Assembly: GCA_016293865.1 (NCBI GenBank)
Contig: JAEDDG010000019.1
Coordinates: 1-37,743, forward strand
Origin: Oscillospiraceae bacterium
Lineage (GTDB): Bacteria; Bacillota; Clostridia; Oscillospirales; Oscillospiraceae
DNA: 37,743 bases
Direction of reading: 5' to 3'
This document shows positions 6,907 through 14,584 of the stretch, one piece after another (within the stretch, counting starts at the first letter, position 1; the number at the start of each line of letters is the position of its first letter). The translations under genes were made by a program, and so were the position numbers. The notes under the pieces are model-generated. The model saw only the letters and a list, made by a program, of their open reading frames with translations. It had not been told where the DNA came from and did no database searches.

Positions 6907-8048
6907 TGAAAGAAACGAGACCCGGTTCCGGGCTTTACCATGCCCATTATCTGCTGGACTGCCGCCTGGACAACTGGTTCAGGCTTCTGAATGAAAACGG
7001 CTGGCATATTGAAAAGAGAAAAATCCCTCAGTTTTTATACATGCTGGGGACCTCTCTGCTTCTGACGCTGCCGACGCTGCTGGAGGCGCTGATTTTTGCG
7101 CTGCCGATCCGCCGGCATAAAATTGAGAAAGCGCCGGTCTTTATCATCGGCCACTGGCGTTCCGGCACAACCTACCTGCAGAATATCATGTCCAGGGATC
7201 CCCAGTTCGGCTGGTGCGACCCTGTGAGCACCACCACGTTCAACAACAGCTATCTTCTGGGCTGGCTGACCAGCCGGGTTCAGAAGAAGGTGCTGGTTGA
7301 CGCCCGGCCCATGGACAACATGAAGTACGGGCTGGACCTGCCCATGGAGGACGTTTTTGCCCTGAACCTCATTTCCACCCATTCGATCATCCATATGATC
7401 GCCTTCCCGCGCAATTACGAGAAGTATCTGCACGAGGCGTTTGTGGAGGATCAGCCGGCGCGTGCGCAGCGCCAGTGGGCCCGCAGCACAATGTATGTGC
7501 TGAAGAAAATCAGCCTGCGGAAGCACGGCCGGCGGCTTTTGCTGAAAAGCCCGGACCACACCTGCCATCCGGCGGCGCTGCAGAAGCTTTTTCCGGATGC
7601 CAAATTTGTCAACATCCATCGGGATCCGTATGTGACCATCATGTCGACAATCAATATGTTCAAAAAGCAGATGGAACTGATCCGCCTGGCTGAGCTGCCG
7701 GATGCGGATATGGACGATCTGCTGGAGACGGTGATTACGGGGCTTTTTGAACGCATGTACAAAAAGCTTTTCGCCATGCAGGATTCCGGCGCGTTCGGCC
7801 CCGGCTGTATGGCTGAAATCGCCTATACGGATTTGGAAAAGGACCCTGAGGGCTGCCTGCGCCGGATTTATGACCAGCTGCAGCTGGACGGCTATGACGC
7901 GGCGCTGCCGGAATTCAGAAAATACATTGACGCCCAGAAGGGGTATGTGAAAAACAAATTTACCATCGGCCCGCGGCTCAGAAGCAAGATCAACAGCCAT
8001 CTCGGCTTTTATTTTGAGCGGTACGGCTATGCAATGACTGAAGAATAA
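6903..8048 (+). CDS. PAPS-dependent sulfotransferase (Sulfotransfer_3-like)
   Basis: A 381-aa enzyme expected to move sulfate from PAPS to an alcohol or amine. The 5'-phosphosulfate loop is at residues 83-92 (GHWRSGTTYL), and the 3'-phosphate site shows R240 and S248 (HRDPYVTIMSTIN). Residues 44-67 form a hydrophobic stretch followed by basic residues, which could tether the enzyme to the membrane and a lipid acceptor. It is fused by ATGA overlap to the ACP gene and followed by genes that make its co-substrate PAPS. The acceptor is unknown; a sphingoid-type lipid made by the downstream enzymes is the most economical guess. An alternative acceptor is a cell-surface glycan. Confidence 0.88.
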   Translation: MMKETRPGSGLYHAHYLLDCRLDNWFRLLNENGWHIEKRKIPQFLYMLGTSLLLTLPTLLEALIFALPIRRHKIEKAPVFIIGHWRSGTTYLQNIMSRDPQFGWCDPVSTTTFNNSYLLGWLTSRVQKKVLVDARPMDNMKYGLDLPMEDVFALNLISTHSIIHMIAFPRNYEKYLHEAFVEDQPARAQRQWARSTMYVLKKISLRKHGRRLLLKSPDHTCHPAALQKLFPDAKFVNIHRDPYVTIMSTINMFKKQMELIRLAELPDADMDDLLETVITGLFERMYKKLFAMQDSGAFGPGCMAEIAYTDLEKDPEGCLRRIYDQLQLDGYDAALPEFRKYIDAQKGYVKNKFTIGPRLRSKINSHLGFYFERYGYAMTEE

Positions 8049-8074
8049 ACGGGAACACGGAGGCAGACAGAACC

Positions 8075-8956
8075 ATGGATCATCTCGACAAGCTGGAAAG
8101 CAAAAGCGTGCACATCCTGCGGGAGGCATACGCGGCGTTTGATAAGCTGTGTATGCTCTGGTCCATCGGCAAGGACAGTACGGTTTTGCTGTGGCTGGCG
8201 CGCAAGGCGTTTTACGGCCATGTGCCGTTTCCCCTTGTGCATATTGACACGCACTTCAAAATCCCAGAGATGATAGAGTACCGTGACCGGCTGGCCATGG
8301 AATACGGCCTGTATATGATCTACGGCGAAAACCGTCAGGCGCTGGATGAAAAAGAGACATTTCCGGACGGGAAGGTCTCCCGGGTTGAATGCTGCCGCCT
8401 GCTGAAAACGGAGGCCCTGACCCATACGCTCAACGGCACCTGGCCCCGCTGGAAGCTGAATCTGCAGACCGGGAAATATGAGCGGGACACGGATCAGAGC
8501 GCCTATACCGGCGTGATTGTCGGCGCCCGCAGCGACGAGGAGGGCTCACGCAGCAAGGAGCGCTACTTCTCCCCGCGCGATAAGAACAATGACTGGGATC
8601 TGGACGATCAGCCGCCGGAATTCTGGAACCAGTTCAAAACGGATTTTGCACCCGGCACCCATGTGCGCATTCATCCGCTGCTGGACTGGACGGAGCTGAA
8701 CATCTGGGAGTATATCGAAAGAGAGCATATTCCGACGGTGTCCCTGTATTACAATCAGGGCGACGGCTATCGCTACCGCAGCCTGGGATGCGCGCCGTGT
8801 ACGGGACCGATCCGTTCCGAGTCCCGGAACCCGAAGGAAATTATTGAGGAGCTGCGCACAGGCGCGCTGAGCTCCATTGCCGAGCGCAGCGGCCGCGCCC
8901 AGGATAAGGAAGACGGCGGCGGGCTGGAGACGCTCCGGCGCAACGGCTATATGTAA
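8075..8956 (+). CDS. cysD: Sulfate adenylyltransferase subunit 2 (CysD)
   Basis: A 293-aa ATP-sulfurylase small subunit of the PP-loop (adenine-nucleotide alpha-hydrolase) type, which joins sulfate and ATP to adenosine 5'-phosphosulfate. The PP-loop is SIGKDST at residues 30-36. Family signatures IDTHFKIPEMIEYRD, GARSDEEGSRSKER, HPLLDWTELNIWEY and the C-terminal ERSGRAQDKED...RRNGYM are all present, and the length is close to the family's usual 300. It acts with the GTPase subunit encoded 26 bases downstream. No APS/PAPS reductase or sulfite reductase is nearby, so the product is probably used for sulfation rather than for cysteine synthesis. Confidence 0.96.
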   Translation: MDHLDKLESKSVHILREAYAAFDKLCMLWSIGKDSTVLLWLARKAFYGHVPFPLVHIDTHFKIPEMIEYRDRLAMEYGLYMIYGENRQALDEKETFPDGKVSRVECCRLLKTEALTHTLNGTWPRWKLNLQTGKYERDTDQSAYTGVIVGARSDEEGSRSKERYFSPRDKNNDWDLDDQPPEFWNQFKTDFAPGTHVRIHPLLDWTELNIWEYIEREHIPTVSLYYNQGDGYRYRSLGCAPCTGPIRSESRNPKEIIEELRTGALSSIAERSGRAQDKEDGGGLETLRRNGYM

Positions 8957-8982
8957 TCGAGCATAAGTGAGGACGCGCTGTT

Positions 8983-10848
8983 ATGATTGATCGGGAAGAG
9001 AGTCTCAGTATTGTTACGGTGGGCCATGTGGACCACGGAAAGAGTACCGTGATCGGCCGCCTGCTGGCGGACGCCGGCGGACTGCCGGAGGGCAAGCTGG
9101 AGATGGTGCGCGAAAACTGCCGGCGCAATTCGAAGCCTTTTGAATATGCATTTTTGCTGGACGCCCTGAAAAACGAGCAGGAGCAGGGCATTACCATTGA
9201 CACGGCCCGCTGCTTTTTCAAAACGGAAAAAAGACGCTATATCATTATCGATGCGCCCGGCCACATTGAGTTTCTGAAAAACATGGTCACCGGCGCTTCC
9301 CGCGCGGAGGCTGCGCTGCTGGTGATTGACGCGTCCAACGGTGTGGAGGAGAATACCCGCAGACACGGCTATTTCCTGTCCATGCTCGGCATCAAGCAGG
9401 TGGCCGTGATCGTGAACAAGATGGATCTTGTGGATTACAGCCAGCAGGTTTTTCAGGATATCGAGACGGAATACAGAAAATTCCTGCGCAAAATTGAGAT
9501 TACGCCGTCTGCTTTTATCCCCGTCAGCGGTATGGAGGGCGACAACATCGCCGTCCGTTCCGCCCGGATGCCCTGGTATACCGGCCCGCTGATGATTGAG
9601 CAGATGGATGCGTTTGTGCCCATCCCCGAGCCTGAGCGGCTGCCGCTGCGCCTGCCGGTGCAGGGCGTGTATAAGTTCACGGAGAATAACGACAGCCGCC
9701 GCATCATTGCCGGAACGCTGGAGTCCGGCAGGATCTGTGCGGGCGATGAGATCGTTTTCTATCCTTCCGGAAAGCGCACCACCGTCAAAACGCTGGAGGT
9801 TTTCAATGCGCCGACGCCCGACTGCTTTGCGGCGGGCCAGGCCGGCGGCTTTACCATGACGGAACAGATTTTTGTCCGCCGCGGTGAAATCGCATGCCGG
9901 GCGCAGGAGCAGCCTCCGTGTGTGGGCGTGCGCATGCGCACGAACCTGTTCTGGCTGGGCAAGCAGCCCCTTTCCACCGAGCGCCGCTATTATCTGAAGT
10001 GCGGCACGGCGAAGGTGGAGATGCGCCTGGAGAAAATTGAGCGGATTGTCAACGCTTCCAATCTCAGCTGCCAGCTGCGCAATTACGTGGAGAAAAACGA
10101 AGTGGCCGAGTGTATCCTGCATCTGGAGCGGCCCATTGCGTTTGATCTGGCCGGCTCCGTGGAGTCCACGGCCCGGTTTGTTATTGTGGACGGCTACGAA
10201 ATTGCCGGCGGCGGAATCATCACCGAGCGGCTGGATGAATATGACTTTAACACCCGGAATATCCGCTGGTCCGGCGACGCGATGACCGATGCCGAGCGGG
10301 CGCGGATGACGGGACGCAGGGGCTTTGTGGTCTGGATGACCGGCCTTTCCGGCGCGGGGAAAACAACCATCGCGCAGGAGACGGAGCGCCGGCTGGTCAG
10401 CGGCGGCATTCAGGCCTATGTGCTGGACGGCGACAAGCTGCGCCGCGGCCTGTGCAGCGATCTGGGCTTTTCTGACCGCGACCGGGAGGAAAACATCCGC
10501 CGTGTGGCGGAAACCGCAAACCTTTTCAGGGACGCAGGCCTGGTCACACTGGTGACGCTGATCTCGCCTTTCGCAAAAAGCAGGGAACAGGCGCGGCAGA
10601 TTGCCGGCGGCAGTTTTATGGAAGTGTATGTCAAGGCCAGTCTGGAAACCTGTAAGAAGCGCGACCCCAAAAAGCTCTACCAGAAGGCGCTTGACGGCAA
10701 TATCAAATCGTTCACCGGCATTGATTCGCCGTATGAGGCGCCGGAGAATCCGGATCTGATCCTGGATACCGACGTCTGGAGCGAGGAGGAGTGTGTGGAA
10801 ACGCTGGTCGGCGCGATCCGGGCCCGTTTGGAGGAGAACAGAATATGA
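8983..10848 (+). CDS. cysNC: Sulfate adenylyltransferase subunit 1 / APS kinase fusion (CysNC)
   Basis: A 621-aa bifunctional protein that drives ATP sulfurylase with GTP and then phosphorylates APS to PAPS. The CysN part (about 1-430) has G1 GHVDHGKS at 14-21, G3 DAPGH and G4 NKMD. The G1 motif is of the EF-Tu kind rather than the GSVDDGKS of enterobacterial CysN, which suggests a divergent clade. The APS kinase part (about 445-621) has a P-loop GLSGAGKTT at 454-462 and the LISPFAKSREQAR loop. With CysD it makes PAPS, the donor for the sulfotransferase two genes upstream. Its stop overlaps the next start. Confidence 0.95.
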   Translation: MIDREESLSIVTVGHVDHGKSTVIGRLLADAGGLPEGKLEMVRENCRRNSKPFEYAFLLDALKNEQEQGITIDTARCFFKTEKRRYIIIDAPGHIEFLKNMVTGASRAEAALLVIDASNGVEENTRRHGYFLSMLGIKQVAVIVNKMDLVDYSQQVFQDIETEYRKFLRKIEITPSAFIPVSGMEGDNIAVRSARMPWYTGPLMIEQMDAFVPIPEPERLPLRLPVQGVYKFTENNDSRRIIAGTLESGRICAGDEIVFYPSGKRTTVKTLEVFNAPTPDCFAAGQAGGFTMTEQIFVRRGEIACRAQEQPPCVGVRMRTNLFWLGKQPLSTERRYYLKCGTAKVEMRLEKIERIVNASNLSCQLRNYVEKNEVAECILHLERPIAFDLAGSVESTARFVIVDGYEIAGGGIITERLDEYDFNTRNIRWSGDAMTDAERARMTGRRGFVVWMTGLSGAGKTTIAQETERRLVSGGIQAYVLDGDKLRRGLCSDLGFSDRDREENIRRVAETANLFRDAGLVTLVTLISPFAKSREQARQIAGGSFMEVYVKASLETCKKRDPKKLYQKALDGNIKSFTGIDSPYEAPENPDLILDTDVWSEEECVETLVGAIRARLEENRI

Positions 10849-11636
10849 TGATCGGGAACGTTTCCCTGTCCATGTTTCTTTTGTATGTTGTCATCGGCTT
10901 TTTTGCCCAGTGCATAGACGGCACGCTGGGGATGGCCTACGGCGTCAGCTGCCGGACTTTTCTGAAAAGCGTTGCCAGGCTGCCCGCCGCCATGGCCAGC
11001 GCCGTGGTACACTGCGCGGAGATGTTTACGACGCTTGTGTCGGGCATCAGCCATCTGAAGCTGAAAAACGTCATGCACGATATGCTCTGGCGCCTGATTA
11101 TCCCGGGCGTCATCGGCGGCGCGCTGGGCGCCTGGTTTTTGTCCAGCATCGGCGATGTGCTGGAGCCGGTCATTGACCTGTACCTGATCGTGATGGGCGT
11201 GATCATTTTCCTGAAAGTGTTCCGCACAGGCCCCAGAAAACCCAGACATCTGGGATGGAAGATTTATCCCCTGGGCTTTGCCGGCGGCTTTCTGGATGCC
11301 ACCGGCGGCGGCGGATGGGGTCCTGTTGTGACCTCTACGCTGCTGGCCAGCGATCAGGATGTGAAAAAGTCCATCGGTACGGTCAATACGGCGGAATTTG
11401 TGGTGACTGTTGCGGAAACCACGACCTTTGTGGCGCTGGTCAATGATATGGGCAGCTTCTGGCCGATCATCCTGGGCGTGGCGCTGGGCGGCGTGATTGC
11501 TGCGCCGCTGGCGGCCTATATCTGCAAAAAAGTGCCCGTCCGGCCGCTTCTGGCCGTTGTGGGCCTGCTGATTATCGGTCTGAATATTTATAATTTAATC
11601 AAAGCGGTGCCGGCGTTTGTCGCATTGCTGGCATAA
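10845..11636 (+). CDS. TauE/SafE-family permease, possibly sulfate importer
   Basis: A 263-aa polytopic protein with about seven to eight hydrophobic segments and the duplicated TauE/SafE pattern (first repeat FAQCIDGTLGMAYGV, second repeat GFAGGFLDATGGGGWGP). The family moves sulfite, sulfonates or related anions. The C. glutamicum CysZ protein of this family is linked to sulfate uptake, so a sulfate importer feeding CysD/CysNC is the simplest reading. Export of a sulfur compound is the alternative. I chose the ATG at 10845, which overlaps the cysNC stop (ATGA) and has GGAGGAG upstream. It is the last gene of the PAPS operon. A new promoter follows four bases after its stop codon. Confidence 0.85.
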   Translation: MMIGNVSLSMFLLYVVIGFFAQCIDGTLGMAYGVSCRTFLKSVARLPAAMASAVVHCAEMFTTLVSGISHLKLKNVMHDMLWRLIIPGVIGGALGAWFLSSIGDVLEPVIDLYLIVMGVIIFLKVFRTGPRKPRHLGWKIYPLGFAGGFLDATGGGGWGPVVTSTLLASDQDVKKSIGTVNTAEFVVTVAETTTFVALVNDMGSFWPIILGVALGGVIAAPLAAYICKKVPVRPLLAVVGLLIIGLNIYNLIKAVPAFVALLA

Positions 11637-11639
11637 GTA

Positions 11640-11668
11640 TTGACAACTCCCGCTGGCGGCAGTATACT
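11640..11668 (+). promoter_or_regulatory. Strong promoter of the oxoamine-synthase operon
   Basis: TTGACA (11640-11645), a 17-base spacer and TATACT (11663-11668). It starts three bases after the permease stop codon, so the oxoamine-synthase operon can be switched on separately from the PAPS genes. Confidence 0.9.
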
Positions 11669-11671
11669 TAC

Positions 11672-11699
11672 ATCAAAATATTTATATAAATATTTTGAT
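11672..11699. promoter_or_regulatory. Perfect 28-bp palindrome, probable repressor operator
   Basis: ATCAAAATATTTAT is followed at once by its exact reverse complement ATAAATATTTTGAT, making 28 bases with no gap and no mismatch. It starts four bases after the -10 box, so it covers the transcription start and would block initiation when bound. Its core TTTATATAAATA recurs at 4317-4328 in the marR promoter. The length and symmetry fit a dimeric winged-helix repressor such as MarR. A hairpin role is unlikely because the sequence is almost all A/T and has no loop. Confidence 0.8.
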
Positions 11700-11729
11700 A
11701 AAACTGTTGGAGCGGGAGTGATTGTTTCC

Positions 11730-12905
11730 ATGGATATTTTCAAGAAGTGCTATGAATATGAGGTTGCGGACAAATACAGAGCGTTGGGAATCTATCCGTA
11801 TTTCCATGCCCTGCAGTCAAGGCAGGATGTTGAAGTGGTCATGGAAGGCAAGCGCCGGATTATGCTTGGTTCCAACAATTATCTGGGGCTGACCACAAAT
11901 CCGGAGATTATTGAGGCCGGCATTCATGCCTTTGAAAAATACGGTTCCGGCTGTTCGGGCTCCCGGTTTCTGAACGGGACGCTGGAAATGCATCTGGAGC
12001 TGGAGGAAGAGCTGGCCCGTTTCCTGCGCAAGGAGGCGGTCACCACATTTTCCACCGGGTTCCAGTCCAATCTGGGCATCATCAGCGCCCTTGTGGGACG
12101 CACGGACTATGTGATCTGTGACCGGGAAAACCACGCCAGCATTTATGACGGCTGCAAGCTCAGCTACGGCACCATGCTGCGCTACCGCCACAGCGACATG
12201 GAGGACCTTGAAAAGAAGCTGCAGAAGGTGCCGGAGACCTCCGGCTGCCTGATTGTCACAGACGGCGTGTTCAGCATGGGCGGAGATATTGCGAACCTGC
12301 CGGAAATTGTCCGGCTTGCCAGAAAATACGGCGCCCGCGTTATGGTGGACGACGCCCACGGCCTCGGCGTGATCGGAGAGGGCGGACGCGGCACAGCCAG
12401 CTACTACGGTCTGGAAGACCAGGTTGATATTTATATGGGGACTTTCTCCAAGTCTCTGGCCAGTCTGGGCGGCTACATGGCCGGCTCAGCCAAAATTGTT
12501 GATTTTGTGCGCCACAATTCACGGCCGTTCATTTTCTCGGCGTCCATCACGCCGGCCAGCTGTGCCGTTGCGCTCACGGCGCTGCGGTACATCGAGAAGC
12601 ATCCGGAGATTGTTGCACGGCTGACGGAGCTGGCGGCCTACGCCCGCAGCGGTCTGAAGGCCCGCGGGCTGCCGGTGCGTGAATCCACAACGCCCATCGT
12701 ACCGATTTATACATATGATGCAATCAACACGCTGGAAAAGGCCAAGGCCCTTTATGAGGCCGGCGTGTATGTGAATCCTGTTCTGCCGCCTGCGACCGCG
12801 CCGACGGAATGCCTGCTCCGGACGAGCTATATGGCCACGCATACGGAGGCGCTCATTGACGAGGCGGCGGACATCATCCGCGATGTCCTGGGGGCCGGAA
12901 AATGA
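11730..12905 (+). CDS. Serine-palmitoyltransferase-like alpha-oxoamine synthase
   Basis: A 391-aa PLP enzyme that joins an amino acid and an acyl thioester with loss of CO2. Fold-type I residues are visible: H135 (ENHAS), D208 and H210 (DDAHGLG), and the PLP lysine K241 (GTFSKSLASLGG). The motifs GSNNYLGLT, KYGSGCSGSRFLNGTLEMHLELE, VTDGVFSMGGDIANLPEIV and IFSASITPA match bacterial serine palmitoyltransferases and cysteate acyltransferases of Bacteroidota more than BioF or Kbl. The substrate could be serine, cysteate, alanine or glycine; sequence alone does not decide. The ATG at 11730 was chosen because a longer frame runs back through the promoter and palindrome (a GTG at 11718 is also possible). 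The stop overlaps the reductase start. Confidence 0.88.
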   Translation: MDIFKKCYEYEVADKYRALGIYPYFHALQSRQDVEVVMEGKRRIMLGSNNYLGLTTNPEIIEAGIHAFEKYGSGCSGSRFLNGTLEMHLELEEELARFLRKEAVTTFSTGFQSNLGIISALVGRTDYVICDRENHASIYDGCKLSYGTMLRYRHSDMEDLEKKLQKVPETSGCLIVTDGVFSMGGDIANLPEIVRLARKYGARVMVDDAHGLGVIGEGGRGTASYYGLEDQVDIYMGTFSKSLASLGGYMAGSAKIVDFVRHNSRPFIFSASITPASCAVALTALRYIEKHPEIVARLTELAAYARSGLKARGLPVRESTTPIVPIYTYDAINTLEKAKALYEAGVYVNPVLPPATAPTECLLRTSYMATHTEALIDEAADIIRDVLGAGK

Positions 12906-13693
12906 GCAGGGTCGCCATTGTGACCGGCGGCAGCAGCGGCATCGGATACTGCGCGGCGGCAGCGCTGCGGAATGCGGGCTGTACGGTTTATGAGTTCAGC
13001 CGCCGCGAGAGTCCGCCGCCGGGCGTTGCGCATATTTACGCGGATGTGACGGATCCGCAGAGCATCCGGACGGCTGTGGATCAGGTGATGCAGCGCGAAG
13101 GGAGAATTGACATTCTGGTCAACAACGCCGGATTCGGCATTTCCGGCGCGGCGGAATTCACCACTGCCGGGCAGGCGCACCGCCAGATGGAGGTCAATCT
13201 GTTCGGCATGGCCAATACAACGCAGGCTGTGCTGCCGCATATGCGCGCAGCCGGCGGCGGCCGGATTGTGAATCTGAGCTCTATTGCGGCCATTACGCCC
13301 ATTCCGTTTCAGACGTGGTACTCCGTGTCCAAGGCGGCCATCAACGCCTATACCATGGCGGCGGCCAATGAAGTCAGGCCGTTCGGCATTACCATGTGTG
13401 CGGTGATGCCGGGCGACGTCCGCACCGGCTTTACAGATGCGCGGTGCAAGGCGGATGACGGCGACAGCGTATACGGCGGGGCCATCAGGCGCAGCGTGGG
13501 AAAAATGGAAAAGGATGAACGCGGCGGAATGGCGCCGGAGCGGATCGGCGCGCTGATTTGCCGGGTTGCGCTGAAAAAACACATCAAACCGTTTTATACG
13601 GCCGGGATCGGCTATAAAATGGTGATGCTGCTTGTCAGGCTTCTGCCGGCCGGCGTGCTCCGCAGGCTGGTGGGGATGCTGTATGCAGCTTAA
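12902..13693 (+). CDS. Short-chain dehydrogenase/reductase
   Basis: A 263-aa classical SDR with the cofactor loop TGGSSGIG (8-15), NNAG (74-77) and catalytic S127, Y140, K144 (YSVSK). The start overlaps the oxoamine-synthase stop (ATGA), which ties the two reactions together. The expected job is reduction of the 3-keto group left by the oxoamine synthase, as 3-ketosphinganine reductase does in sphingolipid synthesis. A hydrophobic, basic C-terminal helix (about 232-262, GYKMVMLLVRLLPAGVLRRLVGML) could place it at the membrane, in keeping with a lipid substrate. The FSRRE segment after the second strand suggests NADPH preference; this is weak. Confidence 0.88.
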   Translation: MSRVAIVTGGSSGIGYCAAAALRNAGCTVYEFSRRESPPPGVAHIYADVTDPQSIRTAVDQVMQREGRIDILVNNAGFGISGAAEFTTAGQAHRQMEVNLFGMANTTQAVLPHMRAAGGGRIVNLSSIAAITPIPFQTWYSVSKAAINAYTMAAANEVRPFGITMCAVMPGDVRTGFTDARCKADDGDSVYGGAIRRSVGKMEKDERGGMAPERIGALICRVALKKHIKPFYTAGIGYKMVMLLVRLLPAGVLRRLVGMLYAA

Positions 13694-13714
13694 AGAGAAG
13701 AGGGGGAAAAGCAT

Positions 13715-14551
13715 ATGAGAGTGGACGGCAGACGTGTCAAAAATATTGAATCCATGTATTACCTGATCCCGCATTTTCTGACGCACAGATACGACGCAAT
13801 GAATATGATCACGCTGGATATTCCGGTGGAGCCCATGAAAAAGTACATGAATGAAAAGCGCAAACAGGGTGTGCAGATCAGCCATCTGGCGCTGATCATT
13901 GCTGCGTACCTGCGCACGGCGGCGGAATTCCCGTTTCTCAACCGCTTTGTCGGCAACAAGAAGATCTATGCCCACAATGATTTTACCGTATCCATGGTTG
14001 TCCTCCGCCCGGGGACGGATGAAGACACCATGAGCAAGGTTTACCTGGATTTCGAGGACACCATTTTTGACGTTCAGAAAAAAATGGACACTTATATTAC
14101 CGAAAACCGCAAGGATGACAATGCAAACAGCCTGGATAAGGTCATGAAGATCCTGACGCACATTCCTTTTGTGCTGGGCTTTGTCATGGCGATCCTGCGC
14201 TTTATGGACAGGCACGGCCTTCTGCCGAAGGCTCTGGTAAAGGCCAGCCCCTTCCATGCAAGCTTCCTGATTTCCAACCTTGCCAGCATCCGCACGAATC
14301 ATATCTATCACCATATCTATGAATTCGGCACCACCAGCGTGGCCATCACCATGGGCAACATGCGCGAGGTGCCCCGCCGCTGCCGCGGTGAAATTGTCTA
14401 TGACCGGTGCATTCCCCTTGGCGTTGTCATGGATGAACGGATCTGCTCCGGACATTATTTTGCGCAGGCGTTTTCCAGAGTCAAGGAATATCTGTCCAAC
14501 CCGGAGCTTCTGGAAGAGCCGCCGCGCTTTGAGATTGTTCCGGACAGGTAA
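13715..14551 (+). CDS. E2/CAT-like acyltransferase with altered active site
   Basis: A 278-aa protein with the chloramphenicol-acetyltransferase / 2-oxoacid-dehydrogenase E2 catalytic fold (QISHLALIIAAYLRTAAEFPFLNRFV near the N-terminus; SFLISNLASI and DERICSGHYFAQAF near the C-terminus). It has no lipoyl or E1-binding domain, so it is not part of a dehydrogenase complex. In true E2 enzymes the last motif is DHRxxDG with a catalytic His; here it is DERICSG, with Glu for His and Ser for Asp. The pair HH in IYHHIYEFGT could serve instead. By context it may N-acylate the amino group of the sphingoid-like base. Its family is uncharacterised. GAGGGGGAAAAGC precedes the ATG. Confidence 0.75.
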   Translation: MRVDGRRVKNIESMYYLIPHFLTHRYDAMNMITLDIPVEPMKKYMNEKRKQGVQISHLALIIAAYLRTAAEFPFLNRFVGNKKIYAHNDFTVSMVVLRPGTDEDTMSKVYLDFEDTIFDVQKKMDTYITENRKDDNANSLDKVMKILTHIPFVLGFVMAILRFMDRHGLLPKALVKASPFHASFLISNLASIRTNHIYHHIYEFGTTSVAITMGNMREVPRRCRGEIVYDRCIPLGVVMDERICSGHYFAQAFSRVKEYLSNPELLEEPPRFEIVPDR

Positions 14552-14584
14552 TCCGGGAAACCAGAAAAGAAAGGCGGAAGTTCA

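Noticed and set aside
11640..11729. 30-residue N-terminal extension of the oxoamine synthase from a TTG
   Set aside because: This stretch contains the promoter and the 28-bp palindrome, so it is upstream of the transcription start. Family proteins begin close to MDIFKKCYEYEV.
12827..14455. Long minus-strand frame (542 codons) opposite the SDR and acyltransferase genes
   Set aside because: It is rich in His, Arg and Gln as expected for an antisense shadow of GC-rich genes, and it crosses two well-supported plus-strand genes.
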